Below, piece after piece: positions 1 through 8,445 of a stretch of 47,863 nucleotides of DNA. The translations under genes and the position numbers were made by a program. The notes beneath the pieces are model-generated. The model was not told the origin of the DNA. It was given only the letters and a program-made list of their open reading frames with translations, and did no database searches. The DNA is from Candidatus Woesearchaeota archaeon (GTDB taxonomy: Archaea > Nanobdellota > Nanobdellia > Woesearchaeales > WJKL01): assembly GCA_019322535.1 (NCBI GenBank), contig JAHWIM010000006.1, positions 1 to 47,863 of the forward strand, read 5' to 3'. Each line of letters begins with the position of its first letter. Position 1 is the first letter of the stretch.

Positions 1-1
1 A

Positions 2-103
2 GTTGTTCTTTATGTTTCAAGTTTCCCTTATATTATGTGTTCAAAAGTAACAATAAAATTAGGAAAAAACATTTGTGAAGTAAAAGGAGAAATTGTACGT
101 TAG
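2..103 (+). CDS. C-terminal end of a possible gene cut by the window edge
   Basis: One plus-strand frame is open from the left edge to a TAG at 101-103 and encodes 33 residues ending in GEIVR. The composition is plausible for a protein (VVLYVSSFPYI, then a charged Lys-rich end), but the piece is too short to assign to a family. It would be the 3' end of a gene convergent with the Yip1-like gene. It could equally be a chance open stretch; a second frame also stays open to about 78. Confidence 0.25.
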   Translation, partial: VVLYVSSFPYIMCSKVTIKLGKNICEVKGEIVR

Positions 104-136
104 ATAATTTTTACCTCTTCTTTAAGTAGAAAAAGA

Positions 137-745
137 TTAAAAGACCAATCTAGAAGAAATAAATAATATAATTGCAGTGTACATTATGCCTAAAACAAAA
201 GGAATATAAGCAGCAACTAATGCTCTTGCTTTTGTAAAATTATAATTTTCCTTAATAGCATAATGTGCATAATAAGACAATACTGCTGATAGAAGTACGC
301 CTAAAATACCAAAAGTAATATAGACTGGATTAGACAAATCCATCATTTTTCTTGTTTCAGCTATAGCTGCAAATTCAGTACGCAAAAAAATTACCTGAAT
401 CAATCCTAAAATGCTTCCAAAGACTCCAATAATATAAACAAATGAAAGAACAGAACACAATCTTCTGAATTTTCCTTTGCCTCCTAATATAATTGAGGAT
501 ATATGAAATAAAAAGAATGATACAAACAAAACTACAATTGAACTTGGTATTCCCATAATAAGATTAAGAATCATAACAGGAATTGAACCAAATATTATAT
601 ATGAGTTGATTAATGAAAAAATTAGATTAAAACCAACCAAGATTAAAATTATAATAAATATCTTACCCCATGACAAATCTTTTTTCAATATCTTTGTAGT
701 TGTCTCTTTTGGTTTTATTATTATGTCAACAAAGTTTTCTATCAT
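137..745 (-). CDS. Yip1-domain-like integral membrane protein
   Basis: The 202-residue protein has about five hydrophobic segments, near residues 30-50, 53-80, 97-120, 142-160 and 175-200, and a short N-terminal cytoplasmic stretch. The opening 'ENFVDIIIKPKETTTKIL' followed by a tryptophan and the first membrane span matches the start of archaeal and bacterial Yip1-family proteins (Pfam Yip1), which usually begin with a FxxIIxxPxETF-like motif. The function of prokaryotic members is unknown; eukaryotic Yip1 proteins act in vesicle traffic. The MscS gene lies 33 bp upstream on the same strand, so the two may be co-transcribed. The family assignment rests on pattern recognition, not on an alignment. 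Confidence 0.6.
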   Translation of the reverse strand: MIENFVDIIIKPKETTTKILKKDLSWGKIFIIILILVGFNLIFSLINSYIIFGSIPVMILNLIMGIPSSIVVLFVSFFLFHISSIILGGKGKFRRLCSVLSFVYIIGVFGSILGLIQVIFLRTEFAAIAETRKMMDLSNPVYITFGILGVLLSAVLSYYAHYAIKENYNFTKARALVAAYIPFVLGIMYTAIILFISSRLVF

Positions 746-778
746 TTTATTAAGTTAAATAACTATATTATAAAAAAT

Positions 779-1840
779 TTACTTCTTCTTCAAGTGAACA
801 TCCATCTGAGGGAATGGAATTGAAATCTTGTTCCTATTCAAAGCTTTGTAGATTAATGTATTTGCATCATCCTCTGCTTTCCATCTTTTCATGTAATCTT
901 TCATCCAGAAAAAGGCTTTAAACTTCAATGAGGAATCTGCCATTTCTATAAATCTTACAAAAGGTTTTTTGTCTTTATCTCTTTTGATAGTGCCTTCGAT
1001 TTTATCTATTTCTTTTAAAACAATTTTTTTAACTTTGTCAACATCAGATCCATAAGCAACATTAAATGGAAGAACTACTCTTGCAGAAGGATCTGGAGGA
1101 GCATAATTGTCAACTTTGGAACTTGCTAACTCTCCATTTGGTATTATGACTGTTTCATTATTAAAAGTCCTAATTTTTGTACTTCTCAAACCAATATCCA
1201 TAACTGTTCCCATTGTTTTGTCATCTATTTGGATAACATCTCCAACTCTAACAGTTTTATCCAGAATCATGCTGATTCCACCAAAGATATTTCCTAAGGT
1301 ATTCTGCAAAGCAAATGCAACTGCAATACCTGCTATACCTAATGAAGCTAATAAGGGTCCTATTTTAATACCCCATAAATCTAAGACAAACAAAAATGCC
1401 AGAATTGCAAAAATTATTTTTGAAAATCTGTGAATTAATACTATTAACTGGTCATCTATTCTGCTTTTTGTTTTTTCTGCCCATCCTTTTCCCCAAGCAT
1501 CAATAAGAATATCAAAGACTCGTATTGTCATGTGAGCTACTATAATAACAATAAATGAAGAAAGTGTACTTCTTATTACAGATAATATTTTCTCTTGTAC
1601 ACCTAAAGGAATTATTGCTAAATGAGCACCTATAAATATTAATAACAAAGATATTGGTTTGTTTGTTGCATGTACAATCAAATCATCTACTTTTGTTTTT
1701 GTTTGCTTGGTTATTTTTAGAAATATATTTTTAGAGACAAAGACAAACAGCTTTGAAAGGATAATAAAACCTATAAAAATTACAGCTGCCTGCAGATAAG
1801 GATTTGAATACACTGCATTATAGATTTCTTGCCAATTCAT
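779..1840 (-). CDS. mscS: MscS-family mechanosensitive ion channel
   Basis: The 353-residue protein has about five membrane segments (roughly residues 17-36, 57-78, 90-108, 138-160 and a pore-lining helix near 165-185). The pore helix is Gly/Ala rich (GIAGIAVAFALQNTLGNIFGG), as in MscS TM3. The beta domain follows with the family signature VGDVIQID and then FNNETVIIPNGEL, the usual 'N..iiIPN' motif. The alpha/beta C-terminal domain runs to residue about 350. MscS channels open under membrane tension and release solutes on osmotic downshock. The length is typical of archaeal and bacterial small-to-medium members. It starts at an ATG and is followed 33 bp later by the Yip1-like gene. Confidence 0.9.
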   Translation of the reverse strand: MNWQEIYNAVYSNPYLQAAVIFIGFIILSKLFVFVSKNIFLKITKQTKTKVDDLIVHATNKPISLLLIFIGAHLAIIPLGVQEKILSVIRSTLSSFIVIIVAHMTIRVFDILIDAWGKGWAEKTKSRIDDQLIVLIHRFSKIIFAILAFLFVLDLWGIKIGPLLASLGIAGIAVAFALQNTLGNIFGGISMILDKTVRVGDVIQIDDKTMGTVMDIGLRSTKIRTFNNETVIIPNGELASSKVDNYAPPDPSARVVLPFNVAYGSDVDKVKKIVLKEIDKIEGTIKRDKDKKPFVRFIEMADSSLKFKAFFWMKDYMKRWKAEDDANTLIYKALNRNKISIPFPQMDVHLKKK

Positions 1841-1903
1841 AATGGCTTCTTTGCAGAATTAGTATATAAGCTTTTTGCTCTATTATAAAGTTAGAAAAAT
1901 TAT

Positions 1904-2320
1904 TTACCAGTCAAATGTCCACTTCATGTCTTTTTTGGTGTGTTCCATCCATTTCTTAGGAACTTTTGCATTTTTTGCTTTTCTTCTTATTGACTGGGCA
2001 ATTTTTTTAACTCTTTCTCCGCCAACATCTGCATCTAACTGCAGGAATTCATAAGCTTTTAGAATTTCATCATACTTCATTATTTGTTTTTTAATGTTTT
2101 CAACCAGTTTTTTCTTAGAAGCTTTTAATTTTTTGATAACTTTTTCTTCACTTCTTAATTCCATGTATTCATTAACTAATTTTACAATCTTTTTTTTATC
2201 TGCTTTAACTCCTTTTAAGAAATCTATAACAGCCTGAACGTCTGCTTCAACATCAACATGAGGTTTTGGTCTTTTAACTATTCCTAGTTTTTGCCAAATC
2301 TTCCATTCATTTATTGCCAT
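1904..2320 (-). CDS. Hypothetical basic helical protein
   Basis: The 138-residue protein belongs to no family I can name. It is strongly charged, very Lys-rich, and predicted largely alpha-helical, with a central coiled-coil-like stretch (residues about 45-85) and a basic segment near 105-125 (QSIRRKAKNAKVPKKW). It has no signal peptide, membrane span or cysteines. The basic helices could bind nucleic acid or ribosomes, but this is a guess. It is probably transcribed alone: an AT-rich 99-bp region separates it from the divergent aminopeptidase gene. Confidence 0.6.
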   Translation of the reverse strand: MAINEWKIWQKLGIVKRPKPHVDVEADVQAVIDFLKGVKADKKKIVKLVNEYMELRSEEKVIKKLKASKKKLVENIKKQIMKYDEILKAYEFLQLDADVGGERVKKIAQSIRRKAKNAKVPKKWMEHTKKDMKWTFDW

Positions 2321-2398
2321 ATGAGAATTTTGTATTTTCAGATATATAAATTTACCGATTATTGATAAAATTTGTATACCACTGGTAACATCATAAAA

Positions 2399-2406
2399 TT
2401 TAAATA
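2399..2406 (+). promoter_or_regulatory. TATA box of the first aminopeptidase gene
   Basis: TTTAAATA is centred about 18-20 nt upstream of the ATG at 2420. It lies in the divergent spacer and the spacing suggests a leaderless or nearly leaderless transcript, as at several other genes here. Confidence 0.4.
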
Positions 2407-2419
2407 GATATTAACTCTA

Positions 2420-3508
2420 ATGATAAATGGGATGCATAGTAAAGATGATTTGCAGTGGTTAGAGAAAAATAACTTGTTAGAGCCTGCTAAAGAGAATTCT
2501 TTTCATTTCAAACATGTTATTAGGAATTGTTTAGGTATAAAAGGAGATGAACAGCTATTAATAATAGGAGATAGAGGATATGAAGAAGGAAGATTATCTC
2601 CAATAATTGCTTTGAGTTATTATCTTGCTGCAAAAGAACTGAATGTTCCTGCTAAATTAATACTGCAGGAAGATCCTAAATACAAAGGAGACAGAGCAGA
2701 CCAAGAAGTTGTTGATGCTTTGTATGATTTTAGGCCAGGAAATTGTCTTGCCTTGACATTAAGCGCAAGATTAGGAAGTATTAAAGAAATCAGCCACAGT
2801 TTTAGAGGTTTTATCAGAGAAAACAGACACAGATTTGTTTCAACAACAAGCTTAGGACAGTTAACTACAGACAAACTGCCTCTCTTGATAAACGCAATGG
2901 ATGTTGATTATGAAAAAATCAGGAAAAAAGGAAGAGAACTTAAACAAATACTAGACAATGGGCATCTTATTCATGTTGAAACAAAAGCAGGAACTGATTT
3001 TTACATGAACAAAAAAGGGAAAAAAGCTGTTGCAAGCATAGGAAATTTTACAGAACAAGGAGAAGGAGGAAACATTCCTATTGGAGAGGTATTTACACCA
3101 CCTAAATGGAAGCATGCAGAAGGAACTATTGTAATTGACGGCAGCAGTTCTTACAGAGAAGGAACTCAATTAATCAAAACACCAATAACATTAACTGTTG
3201 AAAAAGATGAGATTGTTGACATCAAAGGAGGGATAGAAGCTCAAAAACTAGAAGGAAGCTTGGTTTGGGCTTATAGAAAAGCAAAACATCCATGGGGTAT
3301 TAAAAGAATTGGTGAATTTGGAATTGGAATTAATCCTAAAGCAAGAATTGTAGGAGCAACTATAATTGATGAAAAAGCATTAGGAACTGCACATTTTGGA
3401 ATTGGAAGTAATTATTGGTTTGGCGGAACAATCTATGCAATTGTACATTATGATCAAATTGTTAAAAATCCTTCTATCACAATTGATGATAAACCATTAG
3501 ATATTTAA
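2420..3508 (+). CDS. M29-family-like metallo-aminopeptidase, copy 1
   Basis: The 362-residue protein matches the thermophilic aminopeptidase (MEROPS M29, AmpS/ApT) pattern in its C-terminal half. GEVFTPP at about 222-228 supplies the first metal-ligand Glu (E223). GEFGIG (E299), DEK (E318), GTAH (H325) and the terminal HYD motif (H343, D345) follow in the expected order and spacing. M29 enzymes are cytosolic dinuclear-metal exopeptidases that remove N-terminal residues from peptides. The protein is somewhat shorter than the usual 400 or so residues, and its N-terminal domain is divergent. The homologous gene copy 2 starts 35 bp downstream, so the pair is probably one transcription unit. Substrate preference cannot be read from the sequence. 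Confidence 0.75.
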   Translation: MINGMHSKDDLQWLEKNNLLEPAKENSFHFKHVIRNCLGIKGDEQLLIIGDRGYEEGRLSPIIALSYYLAAKELNVPAKLILQEDPKYKGDRADQEVVDALYDFRPGNCLALTLSARLGSIKEISHSFRGFIRENRHRFVSTTSLGQLTTDKLPLLINAMDVDYEKIRKKGRELKQILDNGHLIHVETKAGTDFYMNKKGKKAVASIGNFTEQGEGGNIPIGEVFTPPKWKHAEGTIVIDGSSSYREGTQLIKTPITLTVEKDEIVDIKGGIEAQKLEGSLVWAYRKAKHPWGIKRIGEFGIGINPKARIVGATIIDEKALGTAHFGIGSNYWFGGTIYAIVHYDQIVKNPSITIDDKPLDI

Positions 3509-3543
3509 TAACGTTTAAAAACAACCTTAACTTCTAATATTAT

Positions 3544-4488
3544 ATGGAAAAAGCAGCTGAAACTATTGTAAAAGATTGTATGAGAATAAATGAGAATGAA
3601 AGTGTTTTAGTTATTACTGATTCTGAAAAGAGATTGATTGGTGATGCTATTTTCGAAGCTGCAAAGAAAATCACTTCTAAAGCAAGTTATACAGAGATTC
3701 CTGTTGGAAAATACAATGGAGAAGAACCTCCTGAAAATGTTGCAGCTGATATGTGTAATTTTGATGTTGTTTTAATGGCAACTGCAAAATCTTTAAGCCA
3801 TACAAAAGCAAGAAAAAATGCTTGTGAAAAAGGCGCAAGGATTGCTTCTATGCCAAACATCACAGAAGATATGATGAAGAGAACCTTGAGTGCTGATTAT
3901 TTTAACATTACTGAAGTTACTGAAAAAATTAATTCACAATTAGAAGGAAATAAAATAAGAATTGTTACAGAAGCAGGAACAGATATTACAATGGAAATGG
4001 ACAAAAGGCATAAATTTACTGACCAAGGATTATATCATGAAAAAGGAGATTGGGGAAACCTGCCTGCAGGAGAAGCTGGAATGGCTCCTGTTGAAGGAAA
4101 AACAGAGGGTGTTTTTGTTGTTGATGCAAGCATGGCAGGCATTGGCAAATTAAAAGAACCAATCAAAGTAATTGTTAAACAAGGATTTGTTGTTGATATC
4201 CAAGGCGGAGAAGAAGCTTTGGAATTAAAAAAAATGCTTGAGAATTTTAATGATTCAAAAGTTTTCAATATTGCTGAGTTAGGCATTGGAACTAATGACA
4301 AAGCCCAAATAACTGGAAATGTTTTAGAAGATGAAAAAGTTTTAGGAACTGCTCACATTGCATTTGGAAATAATACTGCTTATGGCGGCAGATGTGATGC
4401 TCCATGTCATCTAGATGGTGTTTTTAAGAATCCAACAATCTATGTTGATGATAAGAAAATAATGGAGAATGGGAAGTTATTGATCTGA
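3544..4488 (+). CDS. M29-family-like metallo-aminopeptidase, copy 2
   Basis: The 314-residue protein is a shorter, diverged relative of the preceding gene. The metal-binding landmarks are kept: GEAG (E177), AELGIG (E245), EDEK (E264), GTAH (H271) and a terminal CHLD (H289, D291). The N-terminal region is about 45 residues shorter than in copy 1. Sequence identity is clearly low outside the motif blocks, so this is an old duplication or two separately inherited subfamilies, not a recent repeat. A TATA-like stretch just before the ATG leaves open an independent promoter. Expected activity is release of N-terminal amino acids from peptides in the cytosol. Confidence 0.7.
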   Translation: MEKAAETIVKDCMRINENESVLVITDSEKRLIGDAIFEAAKKITSKASYTEIPVGKYNGEEPPENVAADMCNFDVVLMATAKSLSHTKARKNACEKGARIASMPNITEDMMKRTLSADYFNITEVTEKINSQLEGNKIRIVTEAGTDITMEMDKRHKFTDQGLYHEKGDWGNLPAGEAGMAPVEGKTEGVFVVDASMAGIGKLKEPIKVIVKQGFVVDIQGGEEALELKKMLENFNDSKVFNIAELGIGTNDKAQITGNVLEDEKVLGTAHIAFGNNTAYGGRCDAPCHLDGVFKNPTIYVDDKKIMENGKLLI

Positions 4489-4550
4489 AGGATCATAATT
4501 TGCTACAAAGTTAAGCAGATATTGTTTTAGCTGGTTCTTTAAGAGATAAA

Positions 4551-4560
4551 TTTTTATATT
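4551..4560 (+). promoter_or_regulatory. TATA box of the glycan operon
   Basis: TTTTTATATT lies 21-30 nt before the ATG at 4581. That is the normal archaeal TATA-to-start distance and fits a transcript that begins at or next to the small leader ORF. Confidence 0.45.
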
Positions 4561-4580
4561 GTTTAAGTGTGTTGATTGTT

Positions 4581-4667
4581 ATGACAAATAAATTCAGCAA
4601 GGTTATCAAGTATAAGGGTGTTAAGGAAGACAGCAAGAGTGGACATAAGATTTCTTATAGAAAATGA
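4581..4667 (+). CDS. 28-residue leader ORF overlapping the glycosyltransferase start
   Basis: An ATG at 4581 opens 28 codons beginning MTNKFSKVIKY and ending GHKISYRK. The TGA stop overlaps the glycosyltransferase ATG as ATGA (4664-4667). The peptide is very basic (nine Lys plus one Arg). The TATA box lies 21-30 nt upstream, so this ORF would be the first thing read on a leaderless mRNA, with the glycosyltransferase translated by termination-reinitiation. It could be a regulatory leader peptide, a small basic protein in its own right, or an accident of position. No family is recognised. Confidence 0.45.
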   Translation: MTNKFSKVIKYKGVKEDSKSGHKISYRK

Positions 4668-5596
4668 AAAAAGATAATAAAAAAGAAACACCATTGTGGA
4701 AATCAATTTTATTTGAAAAAAGACTGCCTTGGAGGTATGTTTGGAGTGGTGGATTTTTAAATACTTCTATATTAAAAAAGTTAAGGTTATTTTATTTACC
4801 TTCATTTTTGAAATTGTATAATTTAAGGAAAAAAGAAGACATTGCTATAATTATAGGGGTAAAAAATAGATTTGATTACAGAATAATAAATGCTTTAAAA
4901 AGCATAAGAAACCAAAATTACAATCAAGATTTGATTAAAATAATATTAGTTGATTATGATAGCAAGAAAGAATTAATTTCAAAATATAAGGGATTATGTG
5001 AGAAATATAATGCTATTTATATAAGGGTAAATAATAAATCCCTGTGGAATAGATCTCATTGTTTAAATATTGGTATTAAAAGAGCTAAAACTAAATATAT
5101 TTTAACTTCTGATGTAGATATGATCTTTGAAAGAAATTATATTAAAGAATCTATTAAAGAACTTAAGAAAGATCTTCACCAAATTATATTATCTAATCAC
5201 TTTGATTCTCAAAAGAATAATATTAATCAAAAGACAGATATAATAAGAGATTATAATAAAATTAAGTCTAAATGCAAATTAAGACCCACTGGTCTTGAAT
5301 GTATTAGTTTAAGTATAAATTTAACATTAACTTATTTCTATCACAAGATACGAGGATATGATGAATGGTATAAACTTTGGGGGGCCGAGGATACTGACTT
5401 AATAAAAAGATTTAAATTATTTGGATTGAAAATAAAAGATATAAGTTACAAAACTAGTTTCCTCCATCAGTGGCATCCGGAATTTGAAGGGGTAAAAAAT
5501 AGAAATTTAAAAAGACAAATTGAAAAAAATAGGGAATATTTAAGAAATAATAATTTGATAGTACGTAATAAGGAAGGGTGGGGAAAAATAAATTAG
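4664..5596 (+). CDS. GT2-type glycosyltransferase with a GT7-like C-terminal segment
   Basis: The 310-residue protein has a GT-A nucleotide-sugar domain: a beta strand AIIIGVKNR near 61-69, then the metal-binding DVD (D150-D152) within ILTSDVDMIF. The second half carries GYDEWYKLWGAEDTDL (about 231-246) and LHQWH (H268, H271). This WGAEDxDL...HxxH pattern is typical of the galactosyltransferase/chondroitin-polymerase C-terminal region (Glyco_transf_7C). It has no membrane span, so it should act on the cytosolic side. It transfers a sugar from an NDP donor to a glycan; donor and acceptor are unknown. It is the first large gene of the 4581-8355 cluster, 30 bp before the pyruvyl transferase. The region is very AT-rich even for this genome. 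Confidence 0.85.
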   Translation: MKKDNKKETPLWKSILFEKRLPWRYVWSGGFLNTSILKKLRLFYLPSFLKLYNLRKKEDIAIIIGVKNRFDYRIINALKSIRNQNYNQDLIKIILVDYDSKKELISKYKGLCEKYNAIYIRVNNKSLWNRSHCLNIGIKRAKTKYILTSDVDMIFERNYIKESIKELKKDLHQIILSNHFDSQKNNINQKTDIIRDYNKIKSKCKLRPTGLECISLSINLTLTYFYHKIRGYDEWYKLWGAEDTDLIKRFKLFGLKIKDISYKTSFLHQWHPEFEGVKNRNLKRQIEKNREYLRNNNLIVRNKEGWGKIN

Positions 5597-5626
5597 TTTT
5601 ATTATAAAATAAATTTAAAATAAAAA

Positions 5627-6535
5627 ATGGAGAATTGTCAAGATTTTAAAAAAGAAATAGAGAATAAGCTTGGGGGGTTGATTAATTCAAATTATTGTTT
5701 GTTAGATGTTCCAGATCATGATAATTTAGGAGATCACATTATCACTCAAGGAGAATTTGATTTTTTGAAGAATAATAAATTTAATATGAAATACTGTTGT
5801 CCATATAACTCTTTTGACGAAAAAATGGTTGATAAACAAGATTTAATATTATTGCAGGGAGGAGGTAATTTTGGAGATTTATGGTTTGTTCATCAGATTT
5901 TTCGAGAAAAAATAATTCAAACATTCAAAAATAATAAAATAATTATATTACCTCAAAGCGTTTATTTTAAGAATAAAGAAAATTTAGAAAAATCAATAAA
6001 AATTTTTTCAGAGCATAAAAATTTAACAATTTGTGCAAGAGATATAAAAAGTTTTGAATTCTTAAAAAAATATTTTGTGGACAATAAAATTTTATTAGTG
6101 CCTGATATGGCTTTTTATTTAGATGTTCCACAGATTCAACCAAAAAAAGAAATTAAGAGAATTTTGTTTATAAATAGAACAGACAAAGAATTAAAAGAAA
6201 ATATAAATCTTGATTTTATAAACAATGTTGAGATACATGACTGGCCAACAATAGAATCTCCTCCAAAATTTACTCATAAATTTGAAAATAGAGATTTTTA
6301 TGTCAAAGAAGGTGTGTCATTTTTATCAAACTATGATTTGATTATAAGTAACAGATTGCATGGCAGTATTCTTGCAACAATATTAGGCATCCCTAATATA
6401 TTATTAGACAATAGTTATAATAAAAGTAAAAATTTTTATAATACTTGGATGGAAGATATCTCCCATTGTAATTTTGCAGAAAACCTTGAAGAATTAAAAA
6501 CTATTTTAAGGGAAAAATATAGGATAGGTTATTAA
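5627..6535 (+). CDS. Polysaccharide pyruvyl transferase family protein
   Basis: The 302-residue protein shows the family's order of motifs: an N-terminal DHDNLGDHIITQG (near residue 27-39), LLQGGGNFGDLW (about 78-89), IIILPQSVYF, a CARD...S motif and, near the C-terminus, ISNRLHGSILATILGIPNI. The last block (sNRLHg..la...g.P.i) is diagnostic of Pfam PS_pyruv_trans (CsaB/WcaK/Pvg1 group). These enzymes use phosphoenolpyruvate to put a ketal-linked pyruvate on a sugar, giving a negative charge to cell-wall or exopolysaccharide. The gene sits between a glycosyltransferase and a PP-loop enzyme (8 bp downstream), consistent with surface-glycan decoration. The acceptor sugar is unknown. Confidence 0.88.
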   Translation: MENCQDFKKEIENKLGGLINSNYCLLDVPDHDNLGDHIITQGEFDFLKNNKFNMKYCCPYNSFDEKMVDKQDLILLQGGGNFGDLWFVHQIFREKIIQTFKNNKIIILPQSVYFKNKENLEKSIKIFSEHKNLTICARDIKSFEFLKKYFVDNKILLVPDMAFYLDVPQIQPKKEIKRILFINRTDKELKENINLDFINNVEIHDWPTIESPPKFTHKFENRDFYVKEGVSFLSNYDLIISNRLHGSILATILGIPNILLDNSYNKSKNFYNTWMEDISHCNFAENLEELKTILREKYRIGY

Positions 6536-6542
6536 AATAAAA

Positions 6543-7640
6543 ATGATAATTCACAAACCTAAGATTAAAAAAGAAGATGGAAGAATTTGTGTTTCGTCTT
6601 TTATTGAAGTTGAGAGTGATGAATCTCTGTCTGATACTTTATGGTTTAAATTTCCAGAAGATCATGAAAAATTTGTATCAGATAACTCAAATGGATTTGT
6701 TGTTGCTATGCTTCCTTTAGCAATGTCCTTAGGAGAAGATATTAAAGTAAAAGGGAGAATGTCTTCTAAATTAGCATATGGATTAAAGCAATACCAGGGC
6801 TATTTTAATTTTTGGTTTCCAGATAATCTTAAAATAGTAAATATTATCTGTGATGATTTTGAAAGTGAAAATAAAATTGATGTTAAAGGTGTTGTGTGTT
6901 CTTTTTCAGGAGGTGTTGATTCATTTTATACTTTATATTCTCATTTGCCTGAGAATGAAAAGGATATAAGACATCAAATTTCTCATTGCTTATTTGTTCA
7001 TGGTTTTGATATTCCTTTAAATGATAAAAAATCTTATGATCTGGCTAAAAATAGTTATGAAAAATTAGCCAACAAGCTTAAGATAAAACTCATTTCAACA
7101 AGCACTAACATTAGAGATCTCTTAGACAAAAAAATCTCCTGGGAGATAACTCATGGGGCTGCATTAGCAAGCGTAGCTTTAACTTTGAGCAATTTAATCT
7201 CTCGTTTTTATATAGCTTCAAGCCGATCAATTATCGCTTGGGGGTCAAACCCAATTACTGATTCATTATTATCTACAGAAAAATTAGAATTCTTGAATTA
7301 CAGATCCTATGAGACAAGAATTAATAAAACTAGAATGATTGCACATTACCCTGAAACATATGATAATTTAAGGGTTTGCTGGGAGAGACCAGACGGTTTA
7401 AAGAATTGTTGTAGATGTGAAAAATGTATAAGAACAATGGTAACATTAGAATTAATGGGTGTTCTTTCTAAATATAAAACATTCCCAAAACCACTCACCA
7501 GAGAAAAAGTAAAGAACTGGCCGCTTAAAAAAGAAAACGAAATAAGATTCGCAAAAGAAATACAAGAATATGCCCTCAGAAAAGGAAGAAAAGATCTCGA
7601 GAAAGATATTTTGATTGCAATAAAAAACTATAAATGCTAA
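6543..7640 (+). CDS. PP-loop ATP pyrophosphatase with a cysteine-rich C-terminus
   Basis: The 365-residue protein has a perfect N-type ATP-pyrophosphatase loop SGGVDS at 122-127, preceded by an N-terminal domain of about 115 residues that I do not recognise. The C-terminal part has a Cys cluster (C279, C289, C290, C292, C295; NCCRCEKCIRTM) that resembles the zinc site of QueC/TtcA-type enzymes but is arranged differently. Such enzymes adenylate a carbonyl or carboxyl group and then add a nitrogen or sulfur nucleophile. Position after the pyruvyl transferase and 43 bp before a QueC-like gene suggests a shared pathway. It could modify a sugar or nucleotide precursor of the glycan, but no substrate is evident. 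It lacks the amidotransferase features of WbpG/PseA. Confidence 0.7.
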   Translation: MIIHKPKIKKEDGRICVSSFIEVESDESLSDTLWFKFPEDHEKFVSDNSNGFVVAMLPLAMSLGEDIKVKGRMSSKLAYGLKQYQGYFNFWFPDNLKIVNIICDDFESENKIDVKGVVCSFSGGVDSFYTLYSHLPENEKDIRHQISHCLFVHGFDIPLNDKKSYDLAKNSYEKLANKLKIKLISTSTNIRDLLDKKISWEITHGAALASVALTLSNLISRFYIASSRSIIAWGSNPITDSLLSTEKLEFLNYRSYETRINKTRMIAHYPETYDNLRVCWERPDGLKNCCRCEKCIRTMVTLELMGVLSKYKTFPKPLTREKVKNWPLKKENEIRFAKEIQEYALRKGRKDLEKDILIAIKNYKC

Positions 7641-7683
7641 AGAAGATATATGGATATTCATTGTCTCACTTGTCAAATGTTAA

Positions 7684-8355
7684 ATGGAGCAAGAAGAAAT
7701 GGAACAAATAATACATTTATTATGGACTGGAGGATGGGACTCAACATTCAGACTACTATACTTACTCCTAATTGAAAGAAGAGAAGTACAACTGTACTAC
7801 TTAATACAAAGTGAGAGGCCACAATTAGTTATTGAAATCAGAGCAATGGAAAAAATAAAAGAGATCATAACAATGAGATATCCGAGCACAAAAAAACTAA
7901 TAAAACCAACAATAATAAGAAATATGAAAGATTTCACTGAGTATGAAGAGATAGATGAAATGTTTAATAACCTATTATGTTTAACGCATATAGGGTGGCA
8001 GTATGTAGGATTATCAAAATTCGCAAAACACTACAACTTAAATGAACTAGAAATATGTGATGTGAAAAACGACTGCAAAAATGCAATAGCAGGATTAATA
8101 GCATCAAATTGTGAAGGCAAAGGACATGAATGTAAAATAAAAAATAGACCGGATAACAAAAATCTAGAAATGTTCAAACCATTCAGATTCCCATTAATAT
8201 ATCTCAGTAAACTTGAAATGAAATATATAGCAAAAGAAGAAGGTTTCTATGATATAATGAAACACACATGGTACTGTGGATCACCTAAGAAGGGGAATCC
8301 ATGTGGAAAATGCAGACCATGTACAATAAGAAAAGCAAGTGGGCTGGAATTATAA
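7684..8355 (+). CDS. QueC/ExsB-like PP-loop enzyme with a zinc motif
   Basis: The 223-residue protein starts with a variant PP-loop TGGWDS (15-20) and ends with C198-x8-C207-x2-C210-x2-C213. That is exactly the zinc-ligand spacing of 7-cyano-7-deazaguanine synthase (QueC), and the length is also QueC-like. QueC makes the nitrile preQ0 from a carboxylate with ATP and ammonia in queuosine/archaeosine synthesis. WTGGWDST is not the usual QueC loop (SGGxDS), so the substrate may differ. No other deazaguanine gene is in the window. Codon use is richer in ATA and CTA than in the neighbours, hinting at separate origin. It is the last gene of the glycan cluster and converges on the PHP gene. Confidence 0.72.
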   Translation: MEQEEMEQIIHLLWTGGWDSTFRLLYLLLIERREVQLYYLIQSERPQLVIEIRAMEKIKEIITMRYPSTKKLIKPTIIRNMKDFTEYEEIDEMFNNLLCLTHIGWQYVGLSKFAKHYNLNELEICDVKNDCKNAIAGLIASNCEGKGHECKIKNRPDNKNLEMFKPFRFPLIYLSKLEMKYIAKEEGFYDIMKHTWYCGSPKKGNPCGKCRPCTIRKASGLEL

Positions 8356-8416
8356 AAAAAATTCAAGGAAATTATTCAAAAAAATGATTCTGATTAGGTA
8401 GGTAAGATACTTTGGA

Positions 8417-8438
8417 AAAATATTTGGATAAATATTTT
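8417..8438. terminator. Perfect hairpin between convergent genes
   Basis: AAAATATTT, a 4-nt loop GGAT, then AAATATTTT form a perfect 9-bp stem. It lies between the convergent stops at 8355 and 8446 and could stop transcription from either side. The stem is AT-only, so it is weak, and there is no long U tract. Confidence 0.4.
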
Positions 8439-8445
8439 ATGGGGT

